Origin: CAZOZP01 sp964584325
GTDB taxonomy: Bacteria > Bacteroidota > Ignavibacteria > Ignavibacteriales > Melioribacteraceae
Assembly: GCA_964584325.1 (NCBI GenBank)
Contig: CAZOZP010000065.1
Span: forward strand, 1 to 18,369
DNA length: 18,369 nucleotides
Direction: 5' to 3'
Positions 14,351-18,369 of this stretch are shown here, one piece after another. Under the pieces are notes generated by a model, which made no database searches, was not told the DNA's origin, and saw only the letters and a program-made list of their open reading frames with translations. The number at the start of each line of letters is the position of its first letter. The stretch's first letter is position 1. The translations under genes and the position numbers were made by a program.

Positions 14351-15742
14351 ATGGAAAGTATTATAAGTATAGTGTATTTGGTTGCTTCGGTACTGTTTAT
14401 ATTCGGAATAAAAATGCTTGCCTCCCCAAAAACGGCAAGAAAAGGTAATGCTTCTGCCGCTCTGGGTATGTTTTTGGCAATTGTAGTTACTTTATTCGAT
14501 AAAGAAATAGTTTCATTCGAATATATAATAATTGGGGTGCTCACAGGAAGTATTATCGGAATTCTTCTTGCATATAAAACACCAATGACCAATATGCCGC
14601 AGATGGTTGGGCTGTTAAACGGTTTCGGAGGCGGTGCTTCGATTTTGGTTGCACTTGCCGAATATTACAAAACTCTCGTAACTCCGCAGCATATTTTTGA
14701 ACCTGTAACAATAATTACAATGATGCTTAGTGTTATTATTGGCGGAGTTACATTCACAGGATCTCTTATTGCATTCGGGAAGCTTCAGGGAATCGTAACA
14801 GGCAAAGCGGTAAAATATAAGTTTCAGCATCCGTTAAATTTGTTGTTGATTGCAGGTATGGTTCTATTGGGAGTATTGTTGTTTCTGAATCCGGATAATC
14901 ATAATCTGCTGATTGCTGTTTCGTTAATTTCATTATTAACCGGTATTCTGCTTGTACTTCCTATTGGAGGGGCAGATATGCCTGTTGCAGTATCTCTTCT
15001 GAATTCATATTCAGGTTTAGCGGCTTCGGCAACAGGATTTGTTCTTGGAAATAATCTTCTGATAATTGCAGGTGCTCTTGTTGGAGCGTCAGGAATTATT
15101 CTTACACTGATTATGTGCAAGGCAATGAACAGATCAATAATGAATGTTGTTTTAGGCGGATGGGCCGATTCAGGACTCGCTGATGCAGGTGGCGGAGCGG
15201 AAATTAAAGGAAGTATTAAGTCTATAGATTCTGAGGAACTTGCAATGCTTTTTGATGCCGCTCAGAATATTATAATAATTCCCGGATACGGAATGGCAGT
15301 AGCACAGGCACAGCATGCGGTAAGAGACCTTGTAAATCTTCTCGAAAAGAAAGGGAAAAATGTAAGATTTGCGATTCACCCGGTAGCAGGTAGAATGCCC
15401 GGTCATATGAATGTGTTATTGGCAGAAGCAAATATTCCTTACGACAAGCTTTTTGCCCTCGAAGATATCAACGATGATTTCAATCAGAACGATATAGCAT
15501 TGGTCATAGGTGCAAATGATGTTGTTAATCCCGCTGCCAGATCTAATCCCGCAAGTCCGATTTACGGAATGCCAATCTTAAATGCGGATTATTCCAAGAC
15601 GGTTGTAATCAACAAGAGATCTATGAATAAAGGATACGCAGGCATAGAAAACGAATTGTTTTACAAGGATAATTCGCTGATGTATTTTGGAGATGCGAAG
15701 GATGCGATCTCAAAACTTACATCTGAGCTGAAGAATCTCTGA
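14351..15742 (+). CDS. pntB: NAD(P) transhydrogenase beta subunit (membrane domain plus NADP(H)-binding domain III)
   Basis: 463 residues, full length. The N-terminal about 260 residues contain eight or nine membrane helices, including MPQMVGLLNGFGGGASILVA (82-101) and GGADMPVAVSLLNSYSGLAA (206-225). The C-terminal dIII binds NADP(H): PGYGMAVAQAQHAV (311-324), VRFAIHPVAGRMPGHMNVLLAEA (338-360), DDFNQNDIALVIGANDVVNPAA (375-396), then GMPILNADYSKTVVINKRSM. Asn90 appears to occupy the place of the proton-path histidine of E. coli PntB, as in part of the family; this alignment is by eye. 7 bp separate it from pntAB. A hairpin follows at 15778. The operon probably supplies NADPH, relevant to peroxiredoxin recycling and biosynthesis; that link is inference. 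Confidence 0.96.
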   Translation: MESIISIVYLVASVLFIFGIKMLASPKTARKGNASAALGMFLAIVVTLFDKEIVSFEYIIIGVLTGSIIGILLAYKTPMTNMPQMVGLLNGFGGGASILVALAEYYKTLVTPQHIFEPVTIITMMLSVIIGGVTFTGSLIAFGKLQGIVTGKAVKYKFQHPLNLLLIAGMVLLGVLLFLNPDNHNLLIAVSLISLLTGILLVLPIGGADMPVAVSLLNSYSGLAASATGFVLGNNLLIIAGALVGASGIILTLIMCKAMNRSIMNVVLGGWADSGLADAGGGAEIKGSIKSIDSEELAMLFDAAQNIIIIPGYGMAVAQAQHAVRDLVNLLEKKGKNVRFAIHPVAGRMPGHMNVLLAEANIPYDKLFALEDINDDFNQNDIALVIGANDVVNPAARSNPASPIYGMPILNADYSKTVVINKRSMNKGYAGIENELFYKDNSLMYFGDAKDAISKLTSELKNL

Positions 15743-15777
15743 GGCAATTGTTAATGAAAGACTGAACATATCTTACT

Positions 15778-15818
15778 GGGTGAAATTATTTCTGAAATAA
15801 AATAGTTTCACCCCTTAG
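15778..15818 (+). terminator. Probable terminator of the pnt operon
   Basis: GGGTGAAA (15778-15785) pairs with TTTCACCC (15806-15813), with TTATTT/AAATAA extending the stem inside. It lies 35 bp after the pntB stop. The following bases (CTTAGATTT) are only moderately T-rich, so efficiency is uncertain. Confidence 0.6.
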
Positions 15819-16114
15819 ATTTGTACATTGGTCTTTTAGTCGTAAAAATCCGAACAATCCCGGTTTAGTCAATAGAATTAGGCATTTCAAAAAAAGTTCC
15901 CGTGAAAATCATACCAAAATTAATCTATTGTTATAGAAAATATATAAACATAAGTTAACACTTAAAATAAATATATTATTGATGTAAACAATAGAGAGCA
16001 AGTTAATAAAGTCAGAGGAATAACAAAAGGAATCTATGAAGTAAAGCTCGTTACCATCTTATGAAACCTGTAATTAAATGCAGGTAAATTAACCACAAAA
16101 AAAAGGAGTCTAAA
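15819..16114 (+). other. AT-rich non-coding leader of the next gene
   Basis: With the terminator this makes 372 bp between genes. It is AT-rich, without a credible gene; a small CCTG/CAGG hairpin lies near 16067-16084. It presumably holds the promoter of the gene at 16115, but no element stood out clearly. AAAAGGAG at 16101-16108 is that gene's ribosome binding site. Confidence 0.5.
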
Positions 16115-16786
16115 ATGAAAAAGACCCAGGAAGCAAAACTCTGGATGCTCGAAGCGTCCGTAAGTGTTATGGAAGAAGGTAACAGCTTTATTTCGCAAGT
16201 GCCTGTTCTTGCAGAAAAAACGGTAATTCTCCGCGATCTTATTTCTCAAATAAGAAAACACTCGGAAGAATACAAAATCGTTACAATTGGTAAAACAGTA
16301 GCAAAAAACAGCATTAAAGAATCAATAATTAAACTGGCATTGATTGCAGCAGGCGGCTTGTACAGCTATGGGCTTGACAAAAACGATCTGGTTGCTGCCG
16401 AAACCGGAAATCTTAAGGAATACGATCTTCGCAAATTGAGAGAAGATGGAATTGTTACTGTAGTTAAGAATATTCTTGAAAAGACCTCAGAGCTTGGAAA
16501 TGCGCTTGAAAGTTACGGCGTAAGTCCGCAAATGCTGGATACACTCAAACAAGGCGTAAATGACTATTATTCCAGACTTTCCGCCAGAGAAATTGGATTA
16601 GCGTCCAGGGTATCGGCAAGAAAAAAACTGGTTGAACTTTTTGAGGCGGCAGATAAGGCACTGAACGCAACAGACAGACTGATGATGCGGTTTAAGAATG
16701 AAAATTCGCTCTTTTATAACAGATATTTAGCGGCCAGGGTAATAAGGGATAAGGCTGTAAATAGACGAGAGTTGCAGCATAAGTAA
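16115..16786 (+). CDS. Unrecognised helical protein
   Basis: 223 residues with a strong AAAAGGAGT ribosome binding site and its own terminator, so certainly a real gene. No signal peptide. The composition and heptad-like spacing suggest an all-helical, mostly soluble protein. One weakly hydrophobic stretch, ESIIKLALIAAGGLYSYGL (about 68-86), contains AAGGLYSYG and could be a buried helix pair. The C-terminal third (RLSAREIGLASRVSARKKL, then DRLMMRF and NRYLAARVIRDKAV) is basic and helical. The pattern looks like repeated bundle helices with a duplicated feel. I do not recognise a family and assign no function. Monocistronic by context; the neighbours (pnt operon upstream, convergent phosphoesterase downstream) give no strong hint. 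Confidence 0.85.
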   Translation: MKKTQEAKLWMLEASVSVMEEGNSFISQVPVLAEKTVILRDLISQIRKHSEEYKIVTIGKTVAKNSIKESIIKLALIAAGGLYSYGLDKNDLVAAETGNLKEYDLRKLREDGIVTVVKNILEKTSELGNALESYGVSPQMLDTLKQGVNDYYSRLSAREIGLASRVSARKKLVELFEAADKALNATDRLMMRFKNENSLFYNRYLAARVIRDKAVNRRELQHK

Positions 16787-16800
16787 AAAAATGGTAAAAG

Positions 16801-16829
16801 AGGACGGTTTCAGGCCGTCCTTTTTTTTT
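16801..16829 (+). terminator. Intrinsic terminator
   Basis: AGGACGG (16801-16807) and CCGTCCT (16815-16821) with a seven-base loop, followed by a run of T's to 16829. It lies 14 bp after the stop of the helical protein gene. Confidence 0.92.
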
Positions 16830-16870
16830 ATAGAATTCAACATTGGTACATATTTATAAGTGAAATAACA

Positions 16871-16892
16871 GGAGGCAAAGGCAGATGCCTCC
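16871..16892 (-). terminator. Possible terminator hairpin for the metallophosphoesterase gene
   Basis: GGAGGCA (16871-16877) and TGCCTCC (16886-16892) form a 7-bp stem, 18 bp beyond the stop of the minus-strand gene at 16911. On the minus strand it is followed by TGTTATTT, a poor T-run, so termination is only possible. Confidence 0.4.
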
Positions 16893-16910
16893 GTGTCTTA
16901 ATTTAAGTTT

Positions 16911-18236
16911 CTAATAACGTACAGAATCCTCAGCCATTTTTGTTATTATATCATTTTCAAAATTATAAATCTTCACTGAAGTTTGAGATGTAGGATTATC
17001 GTTTTGCGGTGTAATAACAACAAAAGTCCTTGTAGTGGCCGGACTTTCGTCAATCCAGGTACCGGAATTGGCATAAATTGATTTTAGTCCGCTATGATTG
17101 TTGGAAGTCTGTAATTTAGCATCGTGATTATGACCAAATACAACAATTCTTTTATCAGAATTCGGATTTAAAAAGTACTGAATTCGTGCCTGTTCATCAA
17201 GTTCGGTGGCTGATGCAGCATACTCAATTGCCCGTGCTGCGGGAATATCAACTTGAACGTGATTGTATGCCTGCCTCTGCTGCCAGTGATCCTGAATGCC
17301 TTTAAAAAGATTTACATCGATTTCTCCGCCAGGAGTAGTTTGGTAAGGGACAAAATCGTTAACTGCGTAGGTATCAGTAAAACCATCAACATTGGTTATG
17401 AAAATTTTCTCATCAAACTTATTGGTGATTTTAAGATAATTTACAGCCCATTCCCATGTTTTGTAATATTTGTAAAGTAAGTGCTGACTTTCATCTCCTG
17501 AACTGTTAGGTGTAACAATTTTTATTGTATCGCCGGGATCAGGATAGTCCTGGGCTACGTGAAGAGCTGCTAATCTGGTAAAAAAGTAACCGGGGGGCAT
17601 TATTGTACCCGGAGCCACATCTTGATTTGAATAAGGATCAGGAGCACAGAAAAAATTGTAGCGGTGACCATGTTCAATTATAATTTTCGGACATCCGGCG
17701 GGTGAATAAGAGCCTATTCCAAGTTCCGGATCTCTTGCCTGATTTATACCGGGGAAAATCAACTCTATGTTTTGAGAAGTGATAGTTAAATCGTGATTTC
17801 CGGGAACATAAGTAAGTAAAATATTACCTTCCTGTATTATACTGTTCATCACATCAAAAACGCCTTTATTGGCAGTCTTAATCCTCTGCACAAAATCCGC
17901 CTGATCCTTACCTTGATATGTATTTACATTCGCAGGAACAAACCATTCGTCAATTAAATCTCCGGCAATTACAAGTTCTTTTACATTTGGCGAAGCCTTA
18001 ATTTGTTTTAGTATTTTTTCAAGAGCCGGAAGGTTTTCTTCACATTCAGCGTAAGCAAGATCGGCACCCAGATGAATATCGCTGAGAACAACAATCATGT
18101 TTCGTTCGCTTCCGCCATTACTGAATGGATTAATAGCCGTTACCGGTTCAGTAGAATTTGAATCCTTGCAAGAAAAAAGTGTGATTGAGGCAGAAATTAC
18201 AAATAGCATAAATAACAGTTTAAATGAAAATTTCAT
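16911..18236 (-). CDS. Lipoprotein calcineurin-like metallophosphoesterase
   Basis: 441 residues. The N-terminal signal ends in the lipobox TLFSC (Cys23), then a short linker, so the enzyme is membrane-anchored outside the cytoplasm. The dinuclear metallophosphoesterase motifs appear in order: VVLSDIHLG (Asp53, His55), VIAGDLIDEW (Asp93), VPGNHDL (Asn147, His148), IIEHGHRYNF (His189, His191) and VVFGHNHDA (His369, His371). All metal ligands expected for the family are present. The long insert between the last two (about 200-360), aromatic-rich with NVDGFTDTY and WQQRQAYNHVQ, is larger than in simple members and may form a substrate cap. The spacing resembles UDP-diacylglucosamine- or nucleotidase-like phosphoesterases, but the substrate cannot be named. 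AAGGAGAT precedes the ATG. Apparently monocistronic. Confidence 0.9.
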   Translation of the reverse strand: MKFSFKLLFMLFVISASITLFSCKDSNSTEPVTAINPFSNGGSERNMIVVLSDIHLGADLAYAECEENLPALEKILKQIKASPNVKELVIAGDLIDEWFVPANVNTYQGKDQADFVQRIKTANKGVFDVMNSIIQEGNILLTYVPGNHDLTITSQNIELIFPGINQARDPELGIGSYSPAGCPKIIIEHGHRYNFFCAPDPYSNQDVAPGTIMPPGYFFTRLAALHVAQDYPDPGDTIKIVTPNSSGDESQHLLYKYYKTWEWAVNYLKITNKFDEKIFITNVDGFTDTYAVNDFVPYQTTPGGEIDVNLFKGIQDHWQQRQAYNHVQVDIPAARAIEYAASATELDEQARIQYFLNPNSDKRIVVFGHNHDAKLQTSNNHSGLKSIYANSGTWIDESPATTRTFVVITPQNDNPTSQTSVKIYNFENDIITKMAEDSVRY

Positions 18237-18300
18237 TTAGTTATCTCCTTATTATAGTTGGTTTAATCTAAAATTGTTTCTTTAGTGCTTGCATTAAACC

Positions 18301-18321
18301 GCAATATGTAAGCAATATTGC
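18301..18321. promoter_or_regulatory. Inverted repeat upstream of the metallophosphoesterase gene
   Basis: GCAATAT (18301-18307) and ATATTGC (18315-18321) are perfect arms separated by seven bases, 65 bp upstream of the start. GCAATAT also recurs directly at 18312-18318. A candidate operator; no regulator is suggested by the neighbours. Confidence 0.35.
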
Positions 18322-18369
18322 CTGTGTAAAGTATTGTTTTGATATGTAAAATCGATTTATTAAATTAAC

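Noticed and set aside
12981..15410. Minus-strand frames across the pnt operon
   Set aside because: They oppose three well-defined genes and have low-complexity compositions typical of antisense frames.

Overview
The window is low-GC bacterial DNA (roughly 40% GC by eye) with tightly packed genes, strong AAGGAG ribosome binding sites, several Cys-anchored lipoproteins and one sequence resembling the Bacteroidota-type promoter (TTTG-N19-TAnnTTTG). Together with GTP-type PEP carboxykinase and an anaerobe-type Fe-S/NifX operon, this suggests an anaerobic or facultative member of the Bacteroidota/FCB group, possibly Ignavibacteria-like. The taxonomic guess is inference; no rRNA or other phylogenetic marker lies in the window.

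Layout. 1-1861 (minus): a TetR-family regulator followed by a TolC-family outer-membrane efflux protein that runs off the left edge, which looks like the start of an efflux operon. 1990-2823 (plus): a secreted esterase. 2824-3341: non-coding, with degenerate repeats, a GC-rich hairpin and a probable promoter. 3342-5126: pckG (GTP PEP carboxykinase) with a strong terminator. 5358-7703: a lipoprotein of unknown function, a convergent small alpha/beta hydrolase and a family 2 glycosyltransferase. 7704-8247: non-coding, with dispersed repeats and then a regulatory region.

The most interesting block is 8204-11401. A near-consensus sigma-54 promoter (GG-N10-GC) lies just upstream of six co-directional genes: NifX-like, a DUF5320-like Gly/Arg-rich small protein, NifX-like, two MinD/Mrp-type ATPases each carrying two [4Fe-4S] ferredoxin motifs, and a third NifX-like protein. 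The gene content resembles the sigma-54-controlled orange-protein (ORP) gene clusters known from Desulfovibrio. No nif structural genes and no sigma-54 activator gene are present here. A peroxiredoxin gene follows 78 bp downstream, behind a perfect 9-bp-arm palindrome.

Right part. 12260-12740 (minus): a small lipoprotein gene whose signal peptide is out of frame because of an A8 run, which is either phase variation, a broken gene or a base-calling error. 12916-15742: the three-gene proton-translocating NAD(P) transhydrogenase operon pntAA-pntAB-pntB. 16115-16786: an unrecognised helical protein. 16911-18236 (minus): a lipoprotein metallophosphoesterase. The recognisable central-metabolism theme is reductant and carbon balance (PEPCK, transhydrogenase) plus redox and Fe-S handling (ORP-like operon, peroxiredoxin). 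No tRNA, rRNA, CRISPR array or insertion sequence was seen.
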